The notes: generated by a model not told the origin, from the sequence alone. DNA of 64,000 bases from Furcasterigmium furcatum (GCA_001599815.1 BCIA01000001.1:7004641-7068640); one strand, 5' to 3'. Shown: positions 30,088 through 42,880, counted from the first letter of the stretch. Made by a program: numbers and translations.

Positions 30088-32449
30088 ATGATGGACGAAA
30101 ACGAAAAAGACGTCCTAATGGATGGCGTCGACTGGCCGATGCAGGACATTGCATTGCCAGGCTCAAATGGCGTCACGCATGCCGGGTCGCTCGCTCAGGA
30201 TCCATCTACCAACGACACCACCGCCTCGGATGAACCCGGCGATTCGGACGAGGAGGATCGGGCAGACCAAGACATCGTGGAGGACCTCCAGCGACGAGGT
30301 CTTCTCCCTACAGGCTGCTGTTACGATGATCGGATGAAGTTGCACTGTAATGCGGATTTCAGCTCCCATCCGGCGCATCCCGAGGACCCTCGTCGCATTG
30401 AGGAGATCTTCAAGGCGTTCAAGAGAGCTGGCCTTGTGTACGGCGGCCCTGAAGCAAATGTCGCCAAGATCATTCGCGATACGCCGACAAAGTACATGTG
30501 GAGGATCGGCGCCCGAGAGGCCACCAAGGAAGAGATCCTTACCACACATACACCAGACCACTACAGCTGGGTGTCGAATCTTTCCAAGATGTCATACGCA
30601 GAACTCCGCGACCTGAGTCGAGAACTGGATAACGGCCGCGCCTCACTCTACCTGGGCAGCCTGTCGCACGTCGCTGCGCTGTTGTCCTGTGGCGGAGCCA
30701 TCGACACCTGCAAACACGTAATCGAAGGCAACGTCAAGAATGCCTTCGCCGTCATTCGGCCTCCCGGCCATCACGCCGAGTACGACCAACCTCTTGGGTT
30801 TTGCTTCTTCAACAATGTACCTGTTGCTGTGCGAGTCTGTCAGCGCGAATACCCGGAAACCTGTCGGAAGGTGCTGATCCTCGACTGGGACGTCCATCAC
30901 GGAAACGGCATCCAGAACATCTTCTACGAGGATCCCAATGTTCTGTATATCTCCATTCATGTCTACAGGAATGGTGACTTCTACCCGGGGAAGCCGCCAA
31001 ATGAGATGACGCCGGATGGCGGTCCCCAGCACTGCGGACGCGACGCCGGGCTGGGGAAGAATGTCAACATCGGATGGCATGACCAGGGCATGGGCGACGG
31101 GGAGTACATGGCTGCCTTCCAGAAGATCGTCATGCCAATCGCGCAAGAATTCGACCCAGACTTCGTCGTCATCTCTGCAGGCTTCGACGCAGCAGATGGA
31201 GATGAGCTCGGAGGATGCTTCGTCTCACCCGCTTGCTACGCCCACATGACTCACATGCTCATGTCGCTTGCCGAGGGCAGACTGGCTGTTTGTCTAGAGG
31301 GTGGTTATAACCTAAGGGCCATTTCGACCTCGGCCGTCGCTGTGGCGAAGACGATGATGGGCGAGCCTCCGCCTAAGATCAAGCTGCCCCCGATTAACAA
31401 GAAAGCCGCCCAGGACCTCGCTCAGGTACAGGCCTATCATGCCCCGTACTGGGAGTGCATGCGACCTGGCGTCATCAGCATTCCGGATATGCAGGACCTT
31501 CGGGCCACGCGCCTGCATGATTACCTTCGCATTGCCCAGCGACAGCAGCTGTCGTCGAAGTACCAGATGTACCCCCTGTTCATCCACCGAGACAACCTTT
31601 TCAAAGCCTACGAGAACCAGGTCCTCGTGACGCCGAATTGGAACCAAGCTCGACGGCTGCTGATCGTGGTACATGACCCGCCGCAGATGTTCGCGCAGCC
31701 CGACGCAACTGATAGGCATCTTGAGACGCACAATGCCTTTGTGGTTCGTGACAACCCCTCTAATTATCATAGCAAACGAAATCCACTAACATGTACCAGG
31801 TTGATACCGTCCTCGAGTACATTGAGTGGGCGGCTGGCAAAGGATTCGGCATCATGGATGTCAACGTGCCCGTCGCGATTCCACATGAAGAGGTACGTCA
31901 TGCTTCGCGCCTGGTAAGCAGGAATCTACTCACACATATACCCAGGACACGGATCCCTACGTGCCGCGCTCATCGGAAAAGTACTATGAGGCCCAGCTTC
32001 AGGAGCTGATGTGCTACCTTTGGGATAACTACATCCAGCCCAGCGAGGAGCCGACTGAGATCTTCCTCATGGGCGTCGGTAATGCCTACCTGGGGGTCAA
32101 GACGCTTCTGGTGGGCCGAAGCAGCAGCAAGGACCGTATCGCGGGCATCGTGAATTTTGTCGCCGGTACCCTCCGCCACGTAAAGTCTGACGTCGACCCC
32201 GACCTCTCGGGGTGGTACAAGAATCACTCGCAGGTGTACATCTCCAGCGACCACGTGTGCTGGAGGGACGAGAACCTGGCGCGCAAGATTCAGAAGCGTC
32301 GCTTCGGGAGTGTGATACGCAGTTCGGCCCCTAGTCTGAGCCAGATGATGCAGACACACGCTACCGAGGTTCATGCATGGATCATGGAGATTGTTGAGGA
32401 TCTGAAGAGCGGTGATACCACGGAGAATGATAACGAGAAGACAACATGA
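30088..32449 (+). CDS. HDA1: Class II histone deacetylase, HDA1/Clr3 type
   Basis: Exons 30088-31743, 31800-31892 and 31946-32449 give 750 residues. The start is the first ATG (MMDENEKD), since the frame upstream has no ATG. An acidic N-terminus precedes the deacetylase domain (about 75-420). Catalytic signatures are RPPGHHAEYDQPLGFCFFNN (about 224-243), LDWDVHHGNG with the Asp and His zinc ligands (about 265-274), and SAGFDAADGDELGG with the third zinc ligand (about 367-380), then CLEGGYNL. The C-terminal part (about 490-700; YPLFIHRDNL, LLIVVHDPP, IFLMGVGNAYLG) matches the Arb2-like domain of fungal HDA1/Clr3. It removes acetyl groups from histones H3 and H2B and supports gene silencing. 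A large chromodomain gene lies 9 kb away. Confidence 0.95.
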
Positions 32450-32926
32450 GGAGGGCGGAGGGAGAGGAATAGGAGGAGGTGGTGCAGGAGGAGGAGGACA
32501 TGATGGAATGCGTTGGGTTGATGGATGGACAGCTCATGTTGACGCCAGACCCAGCGACGGCGCGGAGTTTGATTTGGCGTTCACCGGTCTCTTGCAGGTA
32601 GTCTTTGTCTCGCAGTAAATGATGCTTTGATCAATCATATCTGTTTTGATTGCCATTCTGCCTGTCGACCTGTATGAACGACTTGTTGCGCCGCTGGCTT
32701 GTGATGCTGCAGGTGCTGCCCCACCAGCCAATTCTTATCTTATCGGAACTTTCCCTGCTGACATAAGGCAGTCGCGGAATTCTTTCTATCCAACGCGTTC
32801 CCCAACGTCCCTCCGTTTGCCCTTCACATCTCAACTTCCACCAAGCATTCATAACTCGCCTCTTATCGCCACCCGGGACGCTTCGTCTGGCTGTCAGTCG
32901 CATTGCGACTGCCCTTCGCGCTCATC
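32450..32926. other. Intergenic, HDA1 to RS-protein gene
   Basis: About 480 bp holding the HDA1 3' UTR and the promoter and leader of the RS-protein gene. 32450-32505 is a purine-rich GGAGGA stretch. No gene is seen. Confidence 0.5.
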
Positions 32927-35319
32927 ATGGACCGCGATCGACGAAACAGGTCAGTGAAGTCCCCCCTCGCTCCCCCGTTTGGCTCCAGGTCCAGCGCTCG
33001 CCCGACAACCTCGCACCGACATCTGCACGACATCCCGCTCGCTGCCCGCGATCATGACCAGCTGGAAATACCGCTACGGGATCATTATTGCATTTTCCTG
33101 CGCTCCGCTGTCTCGGTGACCCGACACACCCTGCCTTATGACCCTCTCGGTCGCTTCGGAGACGACCCCAGCCCACAGATCTTGCTCGTGGGCAACCGAC
33201 GATGGTCCGCTCGAGGTGCTTGGAAAATGTCGGCCAAAAGGTGCATTTGTCCTTTGCCATAAAGTAATACACCGCGAAAGCCGCCTGCATGAGAGACCTC
33301 CAGAACCCGCCACTCGACAACCAAGGCTCTGACAAGATGCGCCGCCAGTTCTTGGACGAGATGGACCTGATGGCTCCTCTGGCAACCGATCGCTCGCGGC
33401 TCCAACTCAAACCCCAGCGCCGGATGGCCTATACCCACGTCTTCGATGAGCACAGAAGACAGCCTCCCTGATAATTTGGACCGCCCGAATCGGGGAGGAG
33501 GTACTCGATATCTCACCGAGGCATGGGGATACTAGCAGTCCTTGTGGCGGCGAATACGACCCATTGCCGGACGCCCCTTGGCTGGGCAATGCTTCCGCAG
33601 AGAGATCAACCTACGCTATCAGCAGCGTGGCCTACGACTGAAGAGCGGGACCTGGAGCCAAACTCGCACAAGGATGCACATTTTCTCCCTTTGTTTGCTA
33701 ACCAGCTTACTTAGATTCGAGGATGGCGAGGTCACTAGGTATGGAGCAGGCGAGTCTTGGAGGCCATTTCCCCGAGATCGGTCACCGAGGAGGGCTAGAA
33801 GTCCGCCGAGAGATCGAGATCGTGACCGTGACCGGCCCAGGGACCGTGACAGGCCGCGCAGCCCGCCCATGGCATCTGATAGCTACATTCCTGGACGGTC
33901 TCCCCCTCCCCGGCGACGGTCACGCAGTGGCGACCGCTTCCGGCGCGAAAGATCCCGTGGTGCGGACACTTGGAGGCGAAGGGAGAGGACCCGATCGCCG
34001 CCCCCGCCCCGTCGCCCATCGCCTACGCCCCGTCGCCCATCGCCCAGGAGGCCTTCTCCACGACGGATTTCCCCGAGACGAAGTCCTGCCGGCCGACGCT
34101 CGCCTATGGGACGCTCGCCAGCATGGCGAGAGAACCGTCCACGGTCCCCCATTCGGGATAGACCTTTCGATCGACGTGATGATAGGTGAGCAACCATCCT
34201 TCCCCCAGATGTACTCCTCACGCGCTGACTTGTGCCAGGAGGCGTTCGAGGTCACCGTTTGGACGAGACAGGAATTTTTCTCCCCGGAGATCCCCAGCAC
34301 CTCGTGGCAACTTCCGCGTCAGATCTCGTAGTGCGAGTCGACGAGGCAGCGAGAGGTTTCAGCCTGCGTCGTTCCGACGAGCTTCCCCTCCGAGGGATTC
34401 AATGATTTCCTCCGCCATCACCTCTCAATCAGCATCCGGAAGGTCATCTCCACACCCTCAACCGCCGAGGCCTCGTTCGAGACAACAGTCGCGCGAAACG
34501 AGCCCCATGCGGTTGACACCAGCTGCGCCAGCCGTCGCTCGGGAACCTCCCAGGCAAGCAGCTCAAGATGCTGCGGTACCGCCGTCGAGGACGCCGCCTC
34601 GCGGACCTCTGGCCCTACGAGCTCCGCCCACGGGCCCTTCTGCTGGTCGCAATTTCACCGCGCCGGCTGCGTCTCCGTCCGTGCAGCAGCCGCCGCGACA
34701 CACTCAGACGCCTGGCCCTACCCCATCTCGGGCCGATGCAGCAAGCCCTTCAGTGCCACCCTCGGGACCCCGCGGCTACGTGCCGAACTCTCGAGGCGGT
34801 GGGTTCGGAGCACGAGGAGGACGGGGAGGATGGTCTGGGCCACCGCGACATGCTCCTATGCAATCTCCCGGACCCTCCGCAGCAGCTGGACCGAACGCCA
34901 TTCCCACAGGACCTCGAGCTGGCTCTACCGGCTCTGTTCCCACGACACCTTCAACAGCGTCCAAGCCCTTCAACCCTCCCACAGGGCCATCCTCGCAGCA
35001 TAGCGGAAACAGGATGACGCTTACCCAGAGCATAGTCGCATCGATGCCCCCTCTGGTTCCTGGCGGAAAGATCGATCCCGCCATGCTTCCGGCAACCCTG
35101 GGCGTCACGAGAGACCTCGAGCCTCACTACCGGAAGCTCAAGGCGGAGGAAGAGAGGATACGGGCGGACCTGGATCTCAAGCAGGATAAGCTACGACAAG
35201 GCCTTGCTGCCTGGGACAAGCTGGAGCTCGAGGCCAAGGCGTGGAAGACCCGGGTCGACTTCAACGAGCAGGCCATGAACGGTCTTCTGAGCGACGATCT
35301 CGGCGGAGCCGCCTTCTAA
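32927..35319 (+). CDS. Arg/Ser-rich protein, SRRM/splicing-factor-like
   Basis: Exons 32927-32949, 33715-34185 and 34239-35319 give 524 residues. Exon 1 encodes MDRDRRN plus two bases of the next codon, which joins in frame to FEDGEVTRYG. Residues about 20-190 are RS/RD/RP-rich (DRDRDRDRPRDRDRPRSPP, then repeated RRPSP units), and RS dipeptides continue to about 250. About 250-420 is Pro/Ser/Gly-rich. The C-terminal 95 residues look conserved and helical (MTLTQSIVASMPPLVPGGKI, then YRKLKAEEERIRADLDLKQD). There is no RNA-recognition motif. RS-rich proteins of this kind are usually nuclear and work in pre-mRNA splicing or mRNA export, but the exact role is unknown. The 765-bp first intron is unusual and could hide an alternative first exon. 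Confidence 0.75.
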
Positions 35320-36273
35320 GGGGTGGCACATGAAATTCGTGCATCACCGGCGTCTGCTCTGCCTTGCTGCTTTTGTTTTGCTGGCATCGTTTCAACAGGT
35401 GTCGTGTATGATTTGGTTCTCGAGCGTTGGGGAGGAGGGAAAGTCGCGCGTCACATGCTGTACATTACAAACCACATTCAGGGATGGCTTGGCGCTTTAG
35501 GACGAGATGATAGATACCCCCGTCAATGGAGTGCTTTCTTTCGCTGACTTGCCGTCCGTCGGGTTGCGGTGATTCTCAGTCTGCGGACGACACTCCTCCA
35601 TGATAGAGATACTAAAAGGAAGACCTGGCAAGCTCAGCTTTACTACTCATCACTTGTCCTTGCAGAATGCTGAAATCCACCTGTCTAGACATAAGAATCA
35701 TAATGCATTGCTATTGAAAGTGGTGGCGCTCAGCCACTGCGGTTGGCTGCTACAACCCAGTATCCCTCCCTCCTGTCCTCGCAACTTCGTTCAACTTTTG
35801 CAGCGAAACGGAGAATAAATCTCGGCGCCACTATGCTGCTATCTTTATACATTTCATTCCGCCTTTATACAAAGTCTCAAACAAACGTGCCGCCGTGGAG
35901 ATGCCAGACTTGAGATGGCGCATCCAACTCGGGCCGGACCCCTCCGGCTTATGCATCAAATCAGAGTGTACGTTGCTAAGAAAAGGGGCGATGTGTGCGT
36001 ATTGAGGTGGGCCCAGCCGAGTGGTGTCGAGTGACGCAAACGGCGTTGGTATTAGAAAGTGGCCGGAGGGCTGAAGGGCTGAAGTATTTCCTCCACTGAA
36101 ACCGACACAAGGCTCAATCGAGAAGTGCAAGCCGCGTGAATACTAGTGTAGAGTCCGAAACGCCGGGAATGAGATGTTTGCCGCCAGGCCAATGTGTGGA
36201 AACCGACATGTCGGTCGGTGGGTGAGAGGGGGTATCTCCGACAAAGAAAACCCAAGAGGCACGTGAGAGAAGT
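35320..36273. other. Intergenic, convergent 3' ends
   Basis: About 950 bp between the RS-protein gene and the minus-strand membrane-protein gene. It should be mainly 3' UTR of both. Nothing further is recognisable. Confidence 0.55.
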
Positions 36274-37517
36274 TTAAAAGTTCTGGGAGATACCCGCGCT
36301 TTGTTGCGGGTAGTGGCTGGAGTTCTCGATGCGGGTGTTGCGGCGCGCGGGGTTGTCGCGAATGATGGGCTGGCCAGGAAGCTCGGTTGGCCTGTCGTAG
36401 CCGTTCTCAGCATAGGGGTTGCCGTACTGGTCGTAGTATCCGCCATTGCCGCTGCCATACGCTACGCCAACGCCGTCACCCGCGGAGCCATCGGAGCGAG
36501 CCGCAGCGCTATATGACGATGATGCGTTGGAGGGACCGCGCTGGACGCCAGTGCCACGGTTCAGAGCTGCTGAGGGTCCCATGGCACCAAGGATCTCGCC
36601 CTCGGGAGAGGCGGAACCATCATTGAGGAGAGGCTCGCCTAGGTGTTCACGTTAGGGGGTTTCTTCAGGGACAGGAACAGCTCAGAGGGATGAATACCTG
36701 TGTTGTTGGTCTGTCCGCCAGACATGGTGGTGGACGCTTTGCGGCCAGTCGAGCCAGCGAGGGTGGTAGAACCCCAACCACGGTAGCCGGAGGAGGCATC
36801 CTCCCTCATCTCGTAACCATCGCTTGCACCGGCTGCGCCAGCAGCGCCTGCGACGGCGGGAATGGTGGGATCGGCATTAGGGTTGTAGGAGTAATCCTCG
36901 ACCTCCTTGCGGCGCTCCTCCTCAGCGTCACGCTTGGCCTTGCGCTTCCTCCAGAAGTAGAGGCCGACAAGAATGATGAGAGCAACGGCGACTATAGGGA
37001 CCACGACGGCAACGGCAATGCGGCCGGTGTTGTTAAGACCTCCGCCGCCATCGCCGCCACTGTTGACAGGAGGGTCGCTCGCGGTTGATGAAGGCTCCGA
37101 GTTGGAGTGGGTCAGATCGGTACGAGGTCTGGTGGTGGTGATGGTCTGGGTGACGACGCTCGTGCGGCCCCCGGAGGAGTCTAAACTGGTGGTGACGAAG
37201 GTCGTAGAAGATTGCTCCTCCGAGGTTGTCGTCCTCTCCGAGGTGGTCGTCGTTGACTCCTCTGACGAGGGCGTGGGTGTGTCTGAAGGTTCTGGCTCGG
37301 AAGGAGAAGGTGAGGGCTGAGGAGTCGACGGTTCGGAAGGTGTCTCTGACGGAGATGGCGAGGGGACGGGAGGAGTCGACGGAGAAGTCTCGCCAGGATC
37401 GTTTGTCGGCGTGGTGTTGCCGCCGGTGGGAGTAGGGGTGGGAGTGTTGTCGCCAGGGTCGGAGGAAGGAATGGGGTCGTCAGTCGGCACGCCCGACGTC
37501 GGGTTGGCGTCAGACAT
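36274..37517 (-). CDS. Single-pass membrane protein with Ser/Thr/Pro-rich ectodomain
   Basis: Exons on the minus strand, 37517-36698 and 36638-36274, give 394 residues. The intron begins GTATTC and ends CCTAACGTGAACACCTAG. Residues 1-160 are Pro/Ser/Thr-rich (PSPSPSETPSEPSTPQPSPS) and likely O-glycosylated. There is no N-terminal signal peptide. One membrane span lies at 167-189 (IAVAVVVPIVAVALIILVGL), followed at once by RKRKAKR. The charge pattern places the N-terminus outside. The cytosolic tail (190-394) is Gly/Ser/Tyr-rich. The layout recalls Mid2/Wsc-type cell-wall stress sensors, but the cysteine-rich WSC domain is missing. This is an analogy, not a family assignment. Confidence 0.75.
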
Positions 37518-40500
37518 GGTGTTGAAGTGTTGTGAGGTTCAACGGCTTTATCAGTGAGATGTTAGCGTGATGACCTTGCCGGCGGCCGGCGCGGGAGAAA
37601 AAAATCGAAAGGAGCGTCGAGTGCGAGACTTCGTCGTCAGAAGACTCGGGGCGAGGAGGTGGCGATTGGGAAATGCTGTACGCTGCGGGGGGAGGCATAC
37701 AATCACGAGATGCGGCAATATGCAACGTACCTGTTTTGTGATAGCGGTGTTTGCAAGGTGCGCGTCGGGAGAGATCAATCGGCAATGCAATTACGGATTG
37801 TGTCGCCCTCCGTGAATCGATGATGGTGAACGAGTGAAGACGGGTTGCGACAGGAAGGGAAGAGAGCGTGTCGGATGGGCAACCCCCGGGGCAGTGTTTG
37901 AGGAGGAAAGATCTTCAGGCGAATGGGTGGTTGATGGGTGTTGCGCGAGGTAGCGAGCGGATCTTGGGGCGGCGCAGACAGGGAACCAGACCCGAGACGG
38001 GCGGCGTGTGGGTGAAAGAGCCGGGGGCTGAGTCAGGCGGCCGAATATCCGGTCAGTCAATTCACCGGGCGACAACAGACAGTCGTGGGCGACGATGTCG
38101 ACGGGGGGAACTGGAAGACGGAGGAAACGGAAATGTTTCAAGATGACATGGAAGAGGATCAGAATTGGGGGGGAGACGAGAGGGCAGTGTGAGAGGGAAA
38201 AGGAAGGACCAGGGGGTGGGTTGGTGCTTCCTCGTGAAAGACGACGGACGTGGTTCTTCCTTCGGGCTGGGTGGGTGGAAATAAAGAACTGGGAGGCGGA
38301 AGCTACGCTACGCGGAGGAGAGTTGCGGCATGCACACTGGTTCCTTCCTCAGCTGCACCTCCGCCAGTGGGGACCGAGCCACTGGGGCGCCGACCTGACA
38401 CTGGCTGGGCACTGGGCTGGCTGGGACCTTCCTTCAGCGGATTTTAGGAACAAAAAGCATGGCTCGGCCTCATCGGAATGCAGGTGCAGCGCCTCTTCCT
38501 GGAGTCCCGCATCTGCTCCCGTCTCGTGTCTTACGCCCGCCCACGCCTCGAGTCTTAGAGAGTCTCACGCGCGTTGTCGCTCTCAACCAGTCGTCTGAAC
38601 TCGACCCGACCTCGATATGGCTCTCAAATCTCAATCAATATCTTGCTCGGGGCCCCTGCGCCGGACGACAGGTCGCCAGTCCGTGCGTGATCCGATGTCC
38701 AACTTGACCGCCGCCGTCGCGCGTCCACCCGCCGATGCCAGGGAAATTACCTGCCGTGCCACTATCGACGGTATGTCGACGCAGCCACGTTGCCGCTGCT
38801 CGCCTGGCGCGACTACGATACGGTGTTCCTGACAGCTTGAGAACCCGAGCCCCTTTCCACACCCATGTCACTCTTATCGGCCCAACTCGTCTTTACAAGT
38901 ACTGTATGCCGACTGTCTTCGCGACTTCTTTAATATTTACCAGCACATTCCAACGCCTCGTGGACCGACATTCCGCTGCCTTTGACCAACTACTTAGAAT
39001 AAGGGCCAATCCCGGATTCCTGGTTAGACAGCGATTTGTTTTTGCCTCCGTGCCAGCGCCGCCAAAATGACCTCAGTCGCAACGTTCCTGGACCTATATG
39101 TGCCCCTTCTAAAGGTCCGGTCGTCCTCCAACGGCATTTGAGTGGGCCTCGTGTTCCTCGCTGATCGCCTGGGGCCGGTCTTGGCGGGTTACCACCTCGA
39201 TCGATGCCTTTGGCTCAGGACCAGAAGTGATCACCAAGGCGGGAGCCGCCAGTGGCGAATACGTCCTTGGGCTCCCGAGGCAAAGTTTACTTCCTTGCTT
39301 CCTTCTGGAAGCCGTCTGCTCGAAGGCCTCCGATCGAGATGTGAACGATGAGTGCAAGTAGGTGTTCGGCAATTCGGTCGTTGATCAACCCTGGGACCGA
39401 CGGACCAACCCGCGCCCCGAAAGGAACCCTCAGCACAGCTCTCGATGAATCGCTGTCAAAAGGTGTCGAAGTTCACTCATAAGCTCTGGTTCTAACTTCA
39501 TCCGGATTTATGAGGTCCGTCTCTGCACGTTCAAACCATGTGACAATGCGACGAGTCTCTCCGTGCCGAAAGGCCGCAGCCCTCCACACGGGGTATCTCG
39601 AGATACAAGCTCACCCTACCTACTTCCATCAGATGGACAGTATCCAATTAACATAAATAGTTAACAACCAGCGTCTGGCAACGGCCACTAAACAAACTGC
39701 AACGCCCAGCGGACTGCGCCTCTGCCCGTGGATTCCCAGCCGCACATCCCCTCGTACCAGCCGATCACCTAGCACAGCACCGCCGTATCGACACGCTTCT
39801 GCAGGGACCACACACCACTGATCCTCGCTAGTGGGCGAACCGTTCTGTGGCGATGCCAGACCGTTAAAAATAGCACCCCGCCTCATGGGAGGGCACGCGA
39901 CCAACGTAAACCGTCAAGTAACAGCGACGCCTACCATCAAGCTTCCAGTCCCCTTATTCTGGGTTAGCAGCGCCATCACAACTATTGTGAAAATAGTCCA
40001 AGTTCATCGACACGTAGCACGAAGGACTTAGAATAGGCTTCATAACGCGCCGAGCGCAAGGCTCGGCACCGATATATTCGCTCATCTACCCGCCTCTCGC
40101 ACTCTTCCCGTCCGTTCTATATGCGAAGAAAAATTCGAGGCAGCCCCATGAAAGCCTAGACCCCAGACGAGACGCAGAGAGGGAGAGTCGTCATCTTCGG
40201 CTGTAACAAATCCCAGTACGCCATTATGCCAGTTATATAATACGAAGTTGATGCGATGCGACGGGCTTGACATGTCCATGCAGGCGGTCCGGTAACGAGT
40301 TCCGAGACGGCTTAGCGAAAGGGTGCTGTTCAAAAAAGACATTACCAGGGATGCGGTAGAGAAGCAGAATGTTTGATCCAAAGATGGCCCGTCCAGTCCC
40401 GAGAAAAATGATCGCATGCAGCTAGATGATGCGCCGCCCGCCAGTGCCACTTCTCGCAGAGTCAAGTGTCGTGAACGAGATGGATGATACGCCTTTTGTG

Positions 40501-40574
40501 CAGAGAATGCCGGCTTCGTGAGGCCGGCGCCGCCGGAATGAAAATCGTAAAATCGCTTTTGGGCAGCGAGGCTC
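37518..40574. other. 3-kb gene-poor interval
   Basis: The longest stretch without a supported gene. 37518-38300 is probably the promoter of the membrane-protein gene to its left. The right end is the 3' region of the next minus-strand gene. Open frames of 60-167 codons occur on both strands but have no domain, no homologous look and no intron signals linking them. A long non-coding transcript is possible but not shown by the sequence. Confidence 0.45.
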
Positions 40575-42880
40575 CTAGGTATTGTTGTGCATGTTCCAGG
40601 AAGGCTTCAGCGTCTGCTCCATCTGGGCGGTTGTGAAGACCATGTCCTCGGGCAGGCGGCTGACACGGCCGGCACCGCTGCGGATGGCAAATGCCTGTGC
40701 GGCTGAGATGCCGCTCCTGTTGCTTCGGATACTGCCTGCGTCACTCATGTTGTCTTCGTTGGCGAACTTGCGGGGAGGGGCAAAGTCCAGGCCGGTGAAA
40801 GTGCTGGACTTCCTGAGAAGATGACTGTGAAATGTTAGCTGCATTTCCAGGGCAAAAGAACCAGGCAAATGTGAACTTACGGGCTAGGGATGGCAGCCAT
40901 TTCGTCGTAGCTGCTCACCAGTGGCGAAGCGACGGGCACCTTGGGCTTGTACGGCCTCCTTTCGCCCAGAGGGCTCTGCGAGCGACCCCGAGCGCGGTCC
41001 TCGTACGAAATGGGAGGGGCAAAGTCGACGGCGCCGAGCAGGGCCATCGAGTCATCCTTGAGCTTGGAGGGCGTCGGCAGGGTGGTCAATGCCGCGGGAG
41101 GAGGTCCCTTGGGCTTGCCCGGACGCTGCTGATGTCTGTTGGAGACGGAGGATCCTGGCCGGGGCTGCCCCCAGTTGCTAGACATGGCGCTGCCAGCGCG
41201 AGGAGGAGGCCGACGGCCGCCGGGCATGCTCATGCCGCCCATAGAACCGTGCATTCCCCTGGGAGGAGGAGGCCCACGCTGGCGGGATGCGCCCGGAGGT
41301 GGTGTCATGGCACGGCGGGTTACGGGCTGCGCGTACGGCATGACGAAGGCGTTGGACTTGGGGTCGTAGAAGGCATCGTTGTTGTTGTTGCCCATGTAGC
41401 CGGCATCATAATCCTCGTAGTAGGCAGCCGCATCGTGTTGGGGCATGGGGGGTTGCTGATCGGGCCTGACAGAGTCGTCGAAGTACTCCTTGTAGAACGA
41501 TCGGATGCGGTTGGCTCGCTCTTCGGGGTCCTCGAACTCCATCACCTCGTCCGGCGGAAGTGGCCTCTGGCCGACTGAAAGCCTCTTGGTATCCTGTTGC
41601 GGGACGCCGAGAACCTGTGAGTCGCGGTAGTTTCCATCCATGGAGCGCCTCTGAGCCGAGCGTCCACGATCCTCATACTCGTAGTCGTTATAGTTAGAAG
41701 AGTCATGGTCATCATACGCATGCGTGTCATCTGGGACGATGGTCGGGAGCTCTACCGCCGGCTTTTGAGGGGGTCGGGGACTGGCAGGGAGAGATTTGAT
41801 GGGAGGTGGGGGAGGAGACGTGGTTTCGAAATTGAATTCGTTCAGTCCGAGGCCGACACCGTCGAGTTCCGGGAGAGCTGGGGACTTGTTCGAGGCGGGA
41901 GGACTGGGGAACTGTAATGATGAGGCCGCTTCATTCCTGTCAGCAGCAGGAGAGAGCGCGTTGTTGTTGGCAGACTTGGTTTCGTCTCGGTCCAGCTCGC
42001 CGTAGTTGCCTTGGGGGAATTCCACAGTTCCAATTTCAGGCACAATGCCTTGGGGCGCAACATCAGATGCCATGTCGCTGCGTGGCGTCATGGAGCCGGA
42101 CTTGGGCGTGCCAAACGGATCGGCGACGGGGGGCGGGGGCATCGGAAGGTGAGCTTGAATCTCAGGGCGGACCTGGCGGTGGGAGAGCGAGTGACCACGG
42201 GGAGGGAGGTCGCGGCTGTTGACCGTATCGCGTCGCTCGGTAGACCTGGTGTAGACTGACGAGGCCATTTCTTTGTCGTGGGGGAAAGATCGCATGGAGC
42301 CAACCTCGCTGCCATAGTTTTGTACAGGACGGTAAGGGTCCTCGTTATTGTTGATGTTCCTGGCGAGCGAGTGGAGTGATTCCTTGGAGTCCTGAAGAGT
42401 AGGAGGGAGAAGGTAAGGGCTGGTGAGGTTCATGTCCATGGACATCTGGGCGCGGTGCCTGGGGTCCAGGTTCATCATCTTCTCTTGGAACATGCTCTTG
42501 CGCTTGCCTCCCTTGCCGGCCTTTCCTCCCATCTGGCCATCAATACCGAAGTCGAGATCACGGTTCGGGTCGGACATTTCCTCTCTTGCCCTTCTCTTTG
42601 CACCTTTGCGGTAGAAGTAGATGATCAGTACCAAGGCGATGACGAGGGGAACCCTAAGATGCAGCTGTTAGCGAAAATCGAGGCTCCTTGGTCGTTCAGA
42701 GACGTACACGATGCCAATGACGATCGGAAGAACCGTGCTGTTGCCCGCGGGCTTCTCGCAGAAGTTGGCATCCGTCTCGCCAGTTTCGCATCCATCGTCG
42801 TCTCGGCGGAACAACCACAGACCACGGAGGTCGAGTCGGGAAGCCGGATGGCTCTCGCCCCCGGAGGTTGTAGGGGCCAT
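40575..42880 (-). CDS. Conserved fungal single-pass membrane protein, long disordered tail
   Basis: Exons on the minus strand, 42880-42708, 42653-40881 and 40824-40575, give 731 residues. Introns are 54 and 56 bp. The short outer part (1-49) has two cysteines (C31, C41) and an N-glycosylation site (NST at 47-49). One membrane span lies at about 50-72 (VLPIVIGIVVPLVIALVLII), followed by YRKGAKRR. The tail is long, Pro/Ser-rich and low in complexity, with recurring blocks: DLDFGIDGQMGGK, SPYLLPPTLQDSKESLHSLA, RIRSFYKEYFDDS. It ends in SDAGSIRSNRSGISAAQAFA and RLPEDMVFTTAQME, a C-terminus I associate with a widespread uncharacterised ascomycete family. The function is unknown. A plasma-membrane or polarity role is only a guess. 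Confidence 0.75.
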
